Positions 1 through 7,036 of a stretch of 12,230 bases of DNA are shown here, piece by piece (position 1 is the first letter of the stretch; the number at the start of each line of letters is the position of its first letter). A program made the position numbers and the translations under genes. The notes below the pieces were generated by a model. That model searched no databases, was not told the DNA's origin, and was given only the letters and a program-made list of their open reading frames with translations. The DNA comes from Thermaceae bacterium (GTDB lineage Bacteria; Deinococcota; Deinococci; Deinococcales; Marinithermaceae), in assembly GCA_015490435.1 (NCBI GenBank), contig WFXV01000163.1:1-12230 (forward strand), in the 5' to 3' direction.

Positions 1-2
1 CC

Positions 3-725
3 GGGAAGCCGCTCGCCCCCATCCGCGTCCCGCCCCCGCCTTCGGCCCCCGAGGGGCTCGGGGTGGTGCGGGCGCTCATGAGAGCGGGGCACGGGGACTG
101 GGCCCTGGGCGAGGCGGCCTACCGCGCCCGCCGCGCCGGGGGAGAGCGCAAAAGGGCCTGGGCCTGGGTACTCTTTGCCCTCGGCGAGCCCCAGCTCGCC
201 GCCCGCTACGGCGGGCCCCTGCTCCGCTGGGGCACCCCTTGGCGGGAGGCGGTTTTTGCCGAGGCGGATCGGTTTGGGCTCGACCCCTGGTTGCTCTTCG
301 CGGTGATGCGGGTGGAATCCGCCTTCGACCCCGAGGCGGTGAGCCCCACCGGGGCGAAGGGGCTCTTTCAGTTCACCGCCCGGACCTGGGCCGAGGTCGC
401 GGGAAGGCTCGGGGAGGCGGGGACGGATCCCTTCGACCCCCGGGCAGCGATCCGGTTTGGCGCCTACTACCTGGCCTGGCTCAAGGACCGCTTTGGGGGC
501 GACCTTCGCCTCGCGGTGCTCGCCTACAACGGCGGACCCGGCTACGTCGCCCGGGGGATGCGGACCTACGGCAACTTCGAGGACTTCCTCCGCTTCCAGC
601 CCCGGGACGAGCCCCGGGAGTACCTCGCCAAGGTGTGGCGGGATTACGCCGTCTACCGGGCGCTCGCTAGCCGGCGGCCAGCGCCGCCTGCGTGGCTCGA
701 AGCGGTTTCAGCGCCCGGGCGATGA
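3..725 (+). CDS. Soluble lytic murein transglycosylase (SLT family), C-terminal part, 5' truncated by window edge
   Basis: This enzyme cleaves the beta-1,4 MurNAc-GlcNAc bond of peptidoglycan non-hydrolytically, leaving 1,6-anhydroMurNAc ends, in the periplasm or cell wall. The frame is open from base 3 with no stop upstream, so the true start lies outside the window; the internal GTG at 63 is not preferred. About the first 80 visible residues look like the helical-repeat (U-domain) region of Slt70-like proteins. The catalytic SLT domain follows: the VESAFDP motif carries the catalytic Glu (codon 315-317), then SPTGAKGLFQFT (equivalent to the usual SxxGAxGLMQ) and AYNGGPG near 529-543. The end resembles Slt70-like proteins (PREYLAKVWRDYAVYR). 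The last 59 nt overlap the convergent mnmA. Family assignment is strong; the exact subfamily cannot be set without the missing N-terminus. Confidence 0.88.
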   Translation, partial: GKPLAPIRVPPPPSAPEGLGVVRALMRAGHGDWALGEAAYRARRAGGERKRAWAWVLFALGEPQLAARYGGPLLRWGTPWREAVFAEADRFGLDPWLLFAVMRVESAFDPEAVSPTGAKGLFQFTARTWAEVAGRLGEAGTDPFDPRAAIRFGAYYLAWLKDRFGGDLRLAVLAYNGGPGYVARGMRTYGNFEDFLRFQPRDEPREYLAKVWRDYAVYRALASRRPAPPAWLEAVSAPGR

Positions 726-1749
726 CCCCGCCGCCGAGGAGCTCCTCCCCCGCGTAGAGCACCGCCGACTGACCCGGGGTGACGGCGAAGACGGGCTCCT
801 CGAAGCGGAGTTCGAAGCCCTCCCCGTCGGCCCGGACCACCCGGGCCGGGGTGGGACGTGCCCGGTGGCGGACCTGGACCGAGACCCGCTCGGGCCATTC
901 CGAGGGGGACCTCAGGTAGTTCGCCTCCCAGGCGGCGAGGCCCCACCAGGTGGCGGCCTCCCGGGGACCGACGTAGACCACGTTGGCGCGGACGTCCACC
1001 CGGACGACGTAGCGCTCGAGGTGGCTCTTGAAGAGCCCAAGCCCCCGCTTTTGCCCCACGGTGTAAATGGCCGCGCCCTGGTGCCGGCCGATGACCTCGC
1101 CGCTCTCCACGTCCACCACCGGCCCCGGCCGGGTTGCGAGGTGGGCGCGGAGGAAGCCCGCGGGGTCGTTTTGCACGAAGCAGAGGTTCTGGCTCTCCGG
1201 GGTCTTCGCCACCACCAGCCCCGCCTCCTCGGCGAGGGCCCGGACCTCGGGCTTGGTGAGCTCCCCGAGGGGAAAGAGGCTCTTTTCGAAGACCTCCGTC
1301 GGCACCGCCCAGAGGAAGTAGCTTTGGTCCTTGCGCTCGTCCCGGCCGCGGAGGACGCGGTTTCCCTCGCGCCGCACGTAATGGCCGGTGGCGATCCACT
1401 CCGCCCCCACCCGCTCGGCGACCTCGAGGAGCCCCTGGAACTTGACGAAGGGGTTGCACCGGGTGCAGGGGTTTGGGGTGACGCCGGCGGCGTGGGCCTC
1501 GAGGTAGGGGCGGATCACCGCCTGGGCGAAGCGGTCCTCGGCACCCACCACCACGAAGGGGATGCCCAGCCGGTCGGCCACCTGCTGCGCCCGGCGGGCC
1601 GCCTCCAGGTTGCAGCAGGAGTTCGGGGCGTCCCCGGCCTCGAGCTTGAGCATGACCCCAATGACTTCAAAGCCCCGCTTTTTAAGCAAAAGCGCGGCCA
1701 CCGCCGAGTCCACCCCGCCGGAAAGCCCTAGGACGACCCTTCGCTTCAC
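667..1749 (-). CDS. mnmA: tRNA-specific 2-thiouridylase MnmA
   Basis: This cytoplasmic enzyme adenylates and thiolates U34 of tRNA-Lys, -Glu and -Gln to give s2U, using sulfur relayed from a cysteine desulfurase. The 360-residue length is normal. Visible are the ATP PP-loop SGGVDS (residues 10-15), CCNLEA (46-51), NPCTRCN (93-99) with C98 at the E. coli Cys102 position, ATGHY (120-124), DQSYFLW (141-147) and C190 as the second reactive cysteine (E. coli Cys199). The C-terminal beta-barrel carries VGQKRGLG (231-238). An extra cysteine, C95, makes a CxxC with C98. The start is GTG at 1749; no Shine-Dalgarno is seen, but a TAAACT -10 lies 8 nt upstream, fitting a leaderless mRNA. The gene follows yqhQ by 40 nt on the same strand, so it could also be read through from it. 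Identification is firm. Confidence 0.96.
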   Translation of the reverse strand: MKRRVVLGLSGGVDSAVAALLLKKRGFEVIGVMLKLEAGDAPNSCCNLEAARRAQQVADRLGIPFVVVGAEDRFAQAVIRPYLEAHAAGVTPNPCTRCNPFVKFQGLLEVAERVGAEWIATGHYVRREGNRVLRGRDERKDQSYFLWAVPTEVFEKSLFPLGELTKPEVRALAEEAGLVVAKTPESQNLCFVQNDPAGFLRAHLATRPGPVVDVESGEVIGRHQGAAIYTVGQKRGLGLFKSHLERYVVRVDVRANVVYVGPREAATWWGLAAWEANYLRSPSEWPERVSVQVRHRARPTPARVVRADGEGFELRFEEPVFAVTPGQSAVLYAGEELLGGGVIARALKPLRATQAALAAG

Positions 1750-1752
1750 AAA

Positions 1753-1767
1753 GGTATAGTTTATACC
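1753..1767. repeat. Perfect 6-bp inverted repeat (GGTATA-N3-TATACC) over the mnmA promoter
   Basis: GGTATA and TATACC flank a 3-nt centre. The repeat coincides with the candidate -10 and lies immediately before the mnmA start codon. It could be a repressor operator, or simply an AT-rich -10 region that happens to be symmetric. It is unusual as the only AT-rich patch in this GC-rich neighbourhood. Confidence 0.4.
1758..1763 (-). promoter_or_regulatory. Putative leaderless-type -10 element for mnmA
   Basis: On the minus strand the hexamer TAAACT (TANNNT) ends 8 nt before the GTG start of mnmA. An overlapping TATAAA at 1760-1765 is an alternative. No convincing -35 was found. The spacing would put the transcript start at or within a few bases of the GTG. 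The evidence is motif and spacing only. Confidence 0.45.
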
Positions 1768-1789
1768 CTTTCGCGCCGGCGACTCCGCA

Positions 1790-2668
1790 TCAGGCCACCA
1801 TCGCTTCCGGCTCCGCCACCGCCGCCTCGGTGCTCTTGATCGCCACCTCGATCATGTCGTCGGTGGGCTCGTCCACGGTGAGCGCCTGGAAGCGAAAGCC
1901 GAGCCACCGGAGCGCCCGGGAGAAGGGATCCTCGTGGGTGGCGGAAAAGCGCAGGAGCTCGAAGGCGACGCCGGCCACCAGGGGCAGGAAGACCACCCGG
2001 CCCAAAAGGCGCCACCAGAGCACGTCGGCCCGGGGCAGGAAGGAGTAGACCAGGATCGAGGCCAGGATGACGAAGGCAATGAAGGTGGTCCCGCAGCGGG
2101 GGTGGAAGCGGGGCTGGGCGCGGACGTTCTCGACCGTGAGGGGTAGGCCCTTTTCGTAGGCGTGGATCGCCTTGTGCTCGGCGCCGTGGTACATGAAAAA
2201 CCGCCGGGTGTCTGGGAATCGGCGGAGGAAGAGCAGGTAGCCCACGAGGATCATTACCTTGATCGCCCCCGCCAGGGCGTTGAAGAGCACCGGCGCGCTC
2301 CCTGCGTCGGCGGCGAAGCCGGCGACGTAGGCGGGGAGGACGATGAAGAGGAGCACGCCCACCGCCGTCGAAAGCGCCATGGTGCCGTAGAGGGCGCCCT
2401 TGCTGATCGGTTCTTCCTCGCCCTCGACCAGCTGGGCGCTGCGGGCGAGCGCGAGGTAGGAGACCCGAAGGGCGTCGAAGAGCGCCACCACGCCCCGGAC
2501 GAGCGGAAGCCGGGCCCAGGGGCGCGAGAGCCAAGGGGCCTTTTCCTCGTGGCGTTCGACGTGGATCTCCCCCGAGGGCAGGCGCACCGCCAGCGCCCAG
2601 ACGCCGGGGGCCTTCATCATCACTCCTTCGAGCGCGGCGCTGCCGCCGATCTGCTTCACGGGCGTCAT
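1790..2668 (-). CDS. yqhQ: YqhQ/DUF1385 family integral membrane protein
   Basis: This conserved bacterial membrane protein (B. subtilis YqhQ family, DUF1385, often called a putative metal-dependent enzyme) has no reaction I can name with confidence. At 292 residues its length is typical. Family motifs seen are GGSAALEGVMM (8-18), PLVRGV (55-60), YHGAEHK (160-166) and RFHPRCGTTF (187-196); the conserved His/Glu/Cys residues are what suggest metal binding. Hydrophobic segments at about 97-118, 127-148, 195-212 and 218-240 are probable membrane helices. I chose ATG 2668 because conserved sequence begins immediately after it (QIGGSA); the frame extends 156 nt further upstream, but that extension overlaps pepA and has no family character. 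Divergent from pepA (36-nt gap) and 40 nt upstream of mnmA, with which it may be co-transcribed. Confidence 0.9.
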   Translation of the reverse strand: MTPVKQIGGSAALEGVMMKAPGVWALAVRLPSGEIHVERHEEKAPWLSRPWARLPLVRGVVALFDALRVSYLALARSAQLVEGEEEPISKGALYGTMALSTAVGVLLFIVLPAYVAGFAADAGSAPVLFNALAGAIKVMILVGYLLFLRRFPDTRRFFMYHGAEHKAIHAYEKGLPLTVENVRAQPRFHPRCGTTFIAFVILASILVYSFLPRADVLWWRLLGRVVFLPLVAGVAFELLRFSATHEDPFSRALRWLGFRFQALTVDEPTDDMIEVAIKSTEAAVAEPEAMVA

Positions 2669-2688
2669 CTTACCCCGGGGCCCGGTGG

Positions 2689-2694
2689 TATACT
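2689..2694 (+). promoter_or_regulatory. -10 element of the pepA promoter in the yqhQ/pepA divergent region
   Basis: TATACT (5 of 6 matches to TATAAT) ends 10 nt before the pepA ATG, so the transcript would begin at or very near the start codon. No Shine-Dalgarno is present in the short leader. The embedded GTATAC (2688-2693) is itself palindromic, so the same bases could support divergent transcription toward yqhQ. No clear -35 was seen. Confidence 0.5.
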
Positions 2695-2704
2695 TGAAAG
2701 CGTT

Positions 2705-4147
2705 ATGAAGATTTCCCTGCGTTCCGGCCGGCGCTCGGTGGCCGGCCTTCCCGGGAAGTTGAAGGTGGTTGGCGTGGTCTCGGGGGAGCTCACCGAGGCC
2801 GGCCAGGAATTGGACGCGGCGCATTCAGGACTGCTTTCCAAAGCCCTCAAGACCAGCCGCTTCAAGGGCGAAGAGGGCGCGTTCCTCGTGGTCGCGGCGG
2901 GGGACGTCTTCCTCGGCCTCCTGGGGCTCGGGCAAAAACGCGGGGTGAGCACCGATCGGGTGCGTGAGGCCGGGGCCCGGGTCGCGAAGAAGGCGCTCGA
3001 GCTCGGCGTCCGCGAGGTCGCGGTGGAGAACTTCTTCGCCGAGCGGCTGGGCAAGGCGGAGGCGAGCTACGCCCTCGCCGAGGGGCTCTACCTCGGGAGC
3101 TACCGTTTCGACCGCTACAAGTCCGAGGCCCGTCCGGTCCGGGTGCGCTACTGGATCGCGAAGGGCCGGGGCCGGGCGGTGGAGGAGGCCCGGATACTCG
3201 CCGAGGCCACCGCCTACGCCCGCGACCTCGCCAACAAGCCGCCGAACGTCCTCTACCCCGAGACCCTCGCTGAGGAGGCCGAGCGGCTCGCCAAGGAGTT
3301 TGGCTTCGAGGCGCGGGTCCTCGGCCCCGAGGAGATCGAGGCCCTGGGCATGGGGGCCTTCCTTGCGGTGGCCCGGGGCTCGGCCCGCCCGCCCCGGCTC
3401 ATCCACCTCGTCTATAGGCCCGAGGCGCCCCGGCGTCGGGTGGCGCTCGTGGGCAAGGGGCTTTGCTTCGACACCGGCGGCTACTCGCTCAAGCCCACCG
3501 AGGGGATGCGGTACATGAAGGCCGACATGTCCGGGGCGGCGGCGGTGCTCGGGACCTTCCGGGCCCTGGCCGAGCTCCGGCCTCCGGTCGAGGTGCACGG
3601 GGTGATCGCCGCCGCCGAGAACAAGATCAGCGGGAGCGCCTACGTGGTGGACGAGGTGGTGCGGACGATGAGCGGCAAGACAGTGGAGGTGGCGAACACC
3701 GACGCCGAGGGCCGCCTCACCCTCGCCGACGCCCTCGCCTACGCCGGCCGCGAGGCCCCCGACGCGATCGTCTCGATCGCCACCCTGACGGGCTCTTCGG
3801 TGGTGGCGCTCGGGCGCAAGGTGGCCGCCCTCTTCGCCACCGAGGACCGCCTCGCCGGGGGGCTTTTGGAGGCCGCCGGCGCCGAGGGCGAAAAGCTCTG
3901 GCGGATGCCGCTTGAGCGGAGCTACCGCAAACTCCTAAAAAGCGACGTCGCCGACCTGAAAAACGTCGGCACCCGCGAGGGCGGGGCGATCCAGGCGGCG
4001 CTCTTCCTCACCGAGTTCGTGCGTGACCCCTACGCCCACCTCGACATCGCCGGGCCCGCCTACCAGCGGGAGGACTGGGAACTCGGCCCGGTGGGCGCGA
4101 GCGGTTTCGGGGTGCGCACCCTCGCCCGCTGGCTCCGCTCCCTTTAG
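2705..4147 (+). CDS. pepA: Cytosolic leucyl aminopeptidase, peptidase family M17
   Basis: This two-metal enzyme releases N-terminal amino acids (Leu preferred) from peptides in the cytosol, normally as a hexamer. At 480 residues it has the normal two-domain size: a weakly conserved N-terminal macro-like domain (about 1-150) and a C-terminal catalytic domain. All active-site residues align with E. coli PepA: K251, D256, K263 (catalytic), D274, D333, E335 and R337, in GKGLCFDTGGYSLKP and the M17 signature NTDAEGRL (331-338). C254 replaces the usual Thr beside the metal-binding Asp. The start is ATG 2705, because the -10 lies at 2689-2694; the open frame upstream to 2162 is antisense to yqhQ and does not resemble PepA. 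It is probably transcribed alone; the next gene has its own -10. Some members also bind DNA or act as cysteinylglycinases, which cannot be judged here. Confidence 0.96.
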   Translation: MKISLRSGRRSVAGLPGKLKVVGVVSGELTEAGQELDAAHSGLLSKALKTSRFKGEEGAFLVVAAGDVFLGLLGLGQKRGVSTDRVREAGARVAKKALELGVREVAVENFFAERLGKAEASYALAEGLYLGSYRFDRYKSEARPVRVRYWIAKGRGRAVEEARILAEATAYARDLANKPPNVLYPETLAEEAERLAKEFGFEARVLGPEEIEALGMGAFLAVARGSARPPRLIHLVYRPEAPRRRVALVGKGLCFDTGGYSLKPTEGMRYMKADMSGAAAVLGTFRALAELRPPVEVHGVIAAAENKISGSAYVVDEVVRTMSGKTVEVANTDAEGRLTLADALAYAGREAPDAIVSIATLTGSSVVALGRKVAALFATEDRLAGGLLEAAGAEGEKLWRMPLERSYRKLLKSDVADLKNVGTREGGAIQAALFLTEFVRDPYAHLDIAGPAYQREDWELGPVGASGFGVRTLARWLRSL

Positions 4148-4162
4148 ACCCCCCGCGCTCCG

Positions 4163-4168
4163 TAAGAT
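4163..4168 (+). promoter_or_regulatory. Putative -10 element for the trmJ-like/kinase/mobA unit
   Basis: TAAGAT (TANNNT) ends 8 nt before the GTG at 4177, inside the 29-nt gap after pepA. The spacing matches the other candidate leaderless starts in the window. No good -35 was seen, and read-through from pepA is also possible because no terminator hairpin with a T tract is present. Confidence 0.4.
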
Positions 4169-4176
4169 GGGGCGGG

Positions 4177-4902
4177 GTGGAACAGGTCCGCGTCGTCCTC
4201 GTGGGGGTTCAGGAGTCCGGGAACATCGGCATGGCTGCCCGGGCGATGAAGAACTTCGGCCTCCGGGAGCTCTTCCTCGTGGCCCCGGAGGCCGATCCCT
4301 TGGCGGAGGAGGCGCGGAAGTTCGCGGTGGGGGCGAGGGACGTGCTCGAGGCTGCCCGGATCGTCTCCACCCTGGACGAGGCCCTGGCCGACGTGCACTG
4401 GGTAGCGGCGGCCACCGCCCGGGCCCGCTACGGCTATCCCGGAAAGCTCTCCACCCCCCGCGAGCTCATGCCTCGGCTCCGGGCCCGAGCCGAGGCCGGG
4501 GAGCGGGTGGCGCTGGTCTTCGGCCGGGAGCGTTCGGGGCTCACCAACGCCGAGCTCGACCGGGCCCACTACGTGGTGCGGATTCCCACCGATCCTGGCT
4601 TTAAGAGCCTTAACCTGGCCCAGGCGGTGCTCATCCTGGCCTACGAGCTCTTCCTCGCCGAGGCTCGGCCGATGGAGGAGCCCCGGCCGGCGGAGGTGGG
4701 GGAGCTCGAGGGCTTATTTAAAGACCTCGAGACCTACCTCCTCGAGATCGGCTTCACCGACACCCGGCGCCTGCCCCACGCGATGCGGCGCTTCCGCCGG
4801 ATCTTCCACAAGGCCGCGCTCACCCCCGGCGAGCTCGCGATGCTCAGGGGGCTCCTGCGCCAGGGGCGCTGGGCGATCGAGCGGGAACGGAGGCGGTCGT
4901 GA
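4177..4902 (+). CDS. trmJ: SpoU/TrmH (SPOUT) RNA 2'-O-ribose methyltransferase, TrmJ-like
   Basis: This SAM-dependent enzyme would methylate a ribose 2'-OH in RNA; TrmJ acts on position 32 of tRNAs. The three SPOUT motifs are clear: motif 1 ESGNIGMAARAMKNFG (13-28, with N16 and R22), motif 2 LVFGRERSGLTNAEL (113-127) and motif 3 IPTDPGFKSLNLAQAV (136-151), which forms the knotted SAM site. A helical C-terminal extension (about 175-241, ending in basic residues) is typical of TrmJ/LasT-type members. The 241-residue length fits. The start is GTG 4177, directly before conserved sequence. The stop overlaps the next start in GTGA (4899-4902), pointing to translational coupling with the histidine kinase. 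The superfamily is certain; tRNA position 32 as target is inferred from similarity, and an rRNA target cannot be excluded. Confidence 0.88.
   Translation: MEQVRVVLVGVQESGNIGMAARAMKNFGLRELFLVAPEADPLAEEARKFAVGARDVLEAARIVSTLDEALADVHWVAAATARARYGYPGKLSTPRELMPRLRARAEAGERVALVFGRERSGLTNAELDRAHYVVRIPTDPGFKSLNLAQAVLILAYELFLAEARPMEEPRPAEVGELEGLFKDLETYLLEIGFTDTRRLPHAMRRFRRIFHKAALTPGELAMLRGLLRQGRWAIERERRRS
4889..4893 (+). promoter_or_regulatory. Shine-Dalgarno (GGAGG) for the GAF/HisKA_3 kinase
   Basis: GGAGG sits 5 nt before the GTG at 4899, within the end of trmJ. It supports that GTG as the start, and it shows that internal operon genes here use ribosome binding sites, unlike the first genes of units. 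Confidence 0.6.
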
Positions 4903-6488
4903 CCCCCAGGGCGAGCCTCGGCGAGCTGGCCAACCGGATCCGCAAGGCCCGGCTCTACCTGCCGCCGATCATCGCCCTCTTCGTGGTCCTCTTCCAGTTC
5001 GGCATCCGAAAGAGCCTCGACGACCCCCACGCGTTCTGGCTGATGCTCGCCTTCTACGGCCTCCTCGGTCCCTTCGTCGTCTACCTCACCCTCGACTGGG
5101 TGGCCGACGAGCTCACCGCCCGGGAGCGGGCCGAGCGCGAGCTCCTCGAGGCCAACCGGCGCCTGCTCGCGGTGCGGCAGGTGGTCCACCGCGCGCTCGA
5201 GGCCGAGAGCCTCGATGAGGTGATGCGGGCGGTGGCGGAGGCGATCCGCGAGGCGCTCGGGGGCGAGGTGGCGATCACCCTGGGCGAGTACCGCTACGTC
5301 ACCGCCGGCTTCCCCTTCGCCGGCTGCCAGGCCGAGGGGCTGGTCACGGTGGAGCTCTCCCGGAGCGGGGGGCGGCTTTGTTTCTTCGGCGAGGTGGACC
5401 GGTCCTTCCTCGAGGTCCTCGCCGGTGAGGTGGACTCGGTCCTCGAGGCCGCCGAGGCCCGCACCCGAGACCTCCTCACCCTCTTCGAGGTGGACGAGGC
5501 GCTAAGGGCCGAGGCCAACCTGGAAAAGCTCCTCGAGCGCCTGCTCGAGCGCATCGTCGCCTGGGCTGGGGCCGAGGGCGGGGCGGTCTACCTCCTCGAC
5601 GAGGGCGGGGTCTTGAAGCTCTGGGCCTACCGGGGCTCGGCCCCGGCGCGGAAGGCCTTCTTGCCCCAGGGGGCCTGGAGCGACGCTCTCAAAAAGCCTG
5701 TTTTCCTCGCCCCCGGGCAGCTCGCGGTGCCGCTTGGGGACAAGAGCCCGGTGGGGGTGCTTTTGCTCCTCGGGGAGCACGAGCGGCTTCGGAGCGAGCT
5801 CGCTTTCCTCAAGCTCCTCGCCTCCCAGGTGACGCTCGCGGTGCGGAACGCCCAGGCCTACCTCCGGGCCGAGGAGCTCGCGATCCACGAGGAGCGGACC
5901 CGGATCGCCCGGGAGATTCACGACGGCCTGGCCCAGTCGCTCGCCTTCATGGCGCTCAAGCTCGACCTGGTCACGCGGCTTATGGACCGCGACCCAAAGC
6001 GGGCCAAGGAGGAGCTCGCGGTGGTGCGTGAGACGCTCAGGGCCCAGATCCGCGAGGTGCGCCGCTCGATCTTCGCCCTCCGCCCCATCGACCTCGAGCG
6101 CTACGGCTTCGTCGAGTCCATCCGCCGCTACACCCAGGCCTTCGCCGAGCAGGCCGGCTTCCGGGCCGAGGTCGAGGTGGTGGGGGAGCCCGAGCTCGCC
6201 CAGGCCTCCGAGCTCGCCCTCTTCCGGGTGCTGCAGGAGGCCCTCAACAACGTGGCCAAGCACGCCCGGGCCCGGCGGGTGCGGGTGCGGCTCGAGGCGC
6301 TCTCCCCCAAAGGGGCCCGGCTCGTGGTCGAGGACGACGGCGTCGGCTTCGACCCCGCCACCGCTCCCAAGGAGGGGCACTTCGGCCTCGCCCAGATGCG
6401 CGAGCGAGTCCAGGCCCGGGGCGGCCGTTTCCGCGTGGAAAGCCGCCCCGGGGCGGGGACCCGGGTGGTGGCCGAGGTGCCGGGGTGA
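4899..6488 (+). CDS. Membrane-anchored sensor histidine kinase, GAF-like/HisKA_3/HATPase_c (NarL-partner class)
   Basis: The 529-residue kinase should autophosphorylate and pass phosphate to a NarL/LuxR-type response regulator. Two hydrophobic segments (about 19-38 and 45-66) with a short loop anchor it. A coiled-coil-like stretch (about 70-100) leads to two GAF-like regions (about 95-190 and 195-322), the second better formed. The HisKA_3 motif IAREIHDGLAQSL carries phospho-acceptor H341. The ATPase domain shows the N box LQEALNNVAKHA (445-456) and G box DDGVGFD. The near absence of a periplasmic sensor domain suggests that the signal is cytosolic or membrane-borne; the GAF ligand is unknown. 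It overlaps trmJ and mobA by 4 nt each. No NarL-type regulator is in the window, and the PhoB at 8447 is of another class, so this is an orphan kinase here. Confidence 0.9.
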   Translation: MTPRASLGELANRIRKARLYLPPIIALFVVLFQFGIRKSLDDPHAFWLMLAFYGLLGPFVVYLTLDWVADELTARERAERELLEANRRLLAVRQVVHRALEAESLDEVMRAVAEAIREALGGEVAITLGEYRYVTAGFPFAGCQAEGLVTVELSRSGGRLCFFGEVDRSFLEVLAGEVDSVLEAAEARTRDLLTLFEVDEALRAEANLEKLLERLLERIVAWAGAEGGAVYLLDEGGVLKLWAYRGSAPARKAFLPQGAWSDALKKPVFLAPGQLAVPLGDKSPVGVLLLLGEHERLRSELAFLKLLASQVTLAVRNAQAYLRAEELAIHEERTRIAREIHDGLAQSLAFMALKLDLVTRLMDRDPKRAKEELAVVRETLRAQIREVRRSIFALRPIDLERYGFVESIRRYTQAFAEQAGFRAEVEVVGEPELAQASELALFRVLQEALNNVAKHARARRVRVRLEALSPKGARLVVEDDGVGFDPATAPKEGHFGLAQMRERVQARGGRFRVESRPGAGTRVVAEVPG

Positions 6489-7036
6489 GGTTTTCCGGGG
6501 CGGTGCTCGCCGGGGGGCACTCGCGGCGGTTCGGCCGGGACAAGGCCCGCTTCCGCTGGCTGGGCCGGCCGCTGCTTCTTTGGGTGCTTGAAAGCCTCGC
6601 CGAGGCCGGCGAGCGCTTCGTCCTTGCCCCAAGGCCCTACCCCGAGGCCGGGGTGCCCGTCCTCCCGGACCTAAAGCCCGGGTTCGGGCCCCTCTCGGGG
6701 CTACATGCCGCCCTCGCCTACGCCCGTAGCGAGGTGGTGGCGGTGGCCGCCTGCGACCTGCCGAACCTCACCCCCGCCTACTGGCGCTTTTTGCTCCGGG
6801 AGCTCGGCTCCGCGCCGGCGCTGGCGGTGCGCGACCCCCTGGGGAGGCCCGAGCCCCTGGCTGCCCTTTACACCCGGCGCCTTTTGCCCCTGGTGGAGCG
6901 CCAGCTCGCTGCTGGGCGGGGGCGGATGGCCGAGGTGCTCGAGCTCGCCGGCGCCCGCTACCTGGGCTGGGAAGAGGTGGCCGGGCGCTTCGGGCCCCGG
7001 GTGCTCTGGAACCTGAACCGCCCCGAGGACCTCTAG
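6485..7036 (+). CDS. mobA: Molybdenum cofactor guanylyltransferase MobA
   Basis: MobA attaches GMP from GTP to Mo-molybdopterin, giving the guanine dinucleotide form of the cofactor used by DMSO-reductase family enzymes; it acts in the cytosol. The 183-residue protein starts with the nucleotide-binding signature LAGGHSRRFGRDKA (8-21; the family usually has RMG), followed by FGPLSGLHAAL (67-77), the metal-binding Asp D91 in ACDLPNL and the C-terminal NLNRPEDL (176-183). GTG 6485 overlaps the kinase stop as GTGA; GAGGTG at 6472-6477 is a possible ribosome binding site. No other cofactor genes are nearby, so its presence implies, but does not show, a molybdoenzyme elsewhere. Its stop shares CTAG (7033-7036) with the convergent RNase gene. 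CofC- or IspD-like nucleotidyltransferases are less likely given the motifs. Confidence 0.9.
   Translation: MRFSGAVLAGGHSRRFGRDKARFRWLGRPLLLWVLESLAEAGERFVLAPRPYPEAGVPVLPDLKPGFGPLSGLHAALAYARSEVVAVAACDLPNLTPAYWRFLLRELGSAPALAVRDPLGRPEPLAALYTRRLLPLVERQLAAGRGRMAEVLELAGARYLGWEEVAGRFGPRVLWNLNRPEDL

Noticed and set aside
766..790. CTGACC...GTGACG pair resembling a PHO box
   Set aside because: It lies inside mnmA coding sequence with no promoter or gene start nearby, and the half-sites match poorly.
457..1731. 424-codon + strand ORF antisense to mnmA
   Set aside because: It is a shadow frame rich in Pro, Gly, Glu and Arg with no recognisable motif; mnmA on the minus strand has all its catalytic motifs.
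2162..2704. Long in-frame extension upstream of pepA giving a 661-residue protein
   Set aside because: It is antisense to yqhQ, has no PepA similarity, and lies upstream of the pepA -10.
2669..2824. N-terminal extension of the YqhQ frame to 2824
   Set aside because: It overlaps pepA coding, and the family motif begins just after ATG 2668.
4150..4178. CCCCGC...GCGGGG pair between pepA and trmJ as a terminator
   Set aside because: Only 6 bp of stem with a 15-nt loop and no T tract; it spans the trmJ -10 and start and is more likely a by-product of base composition.
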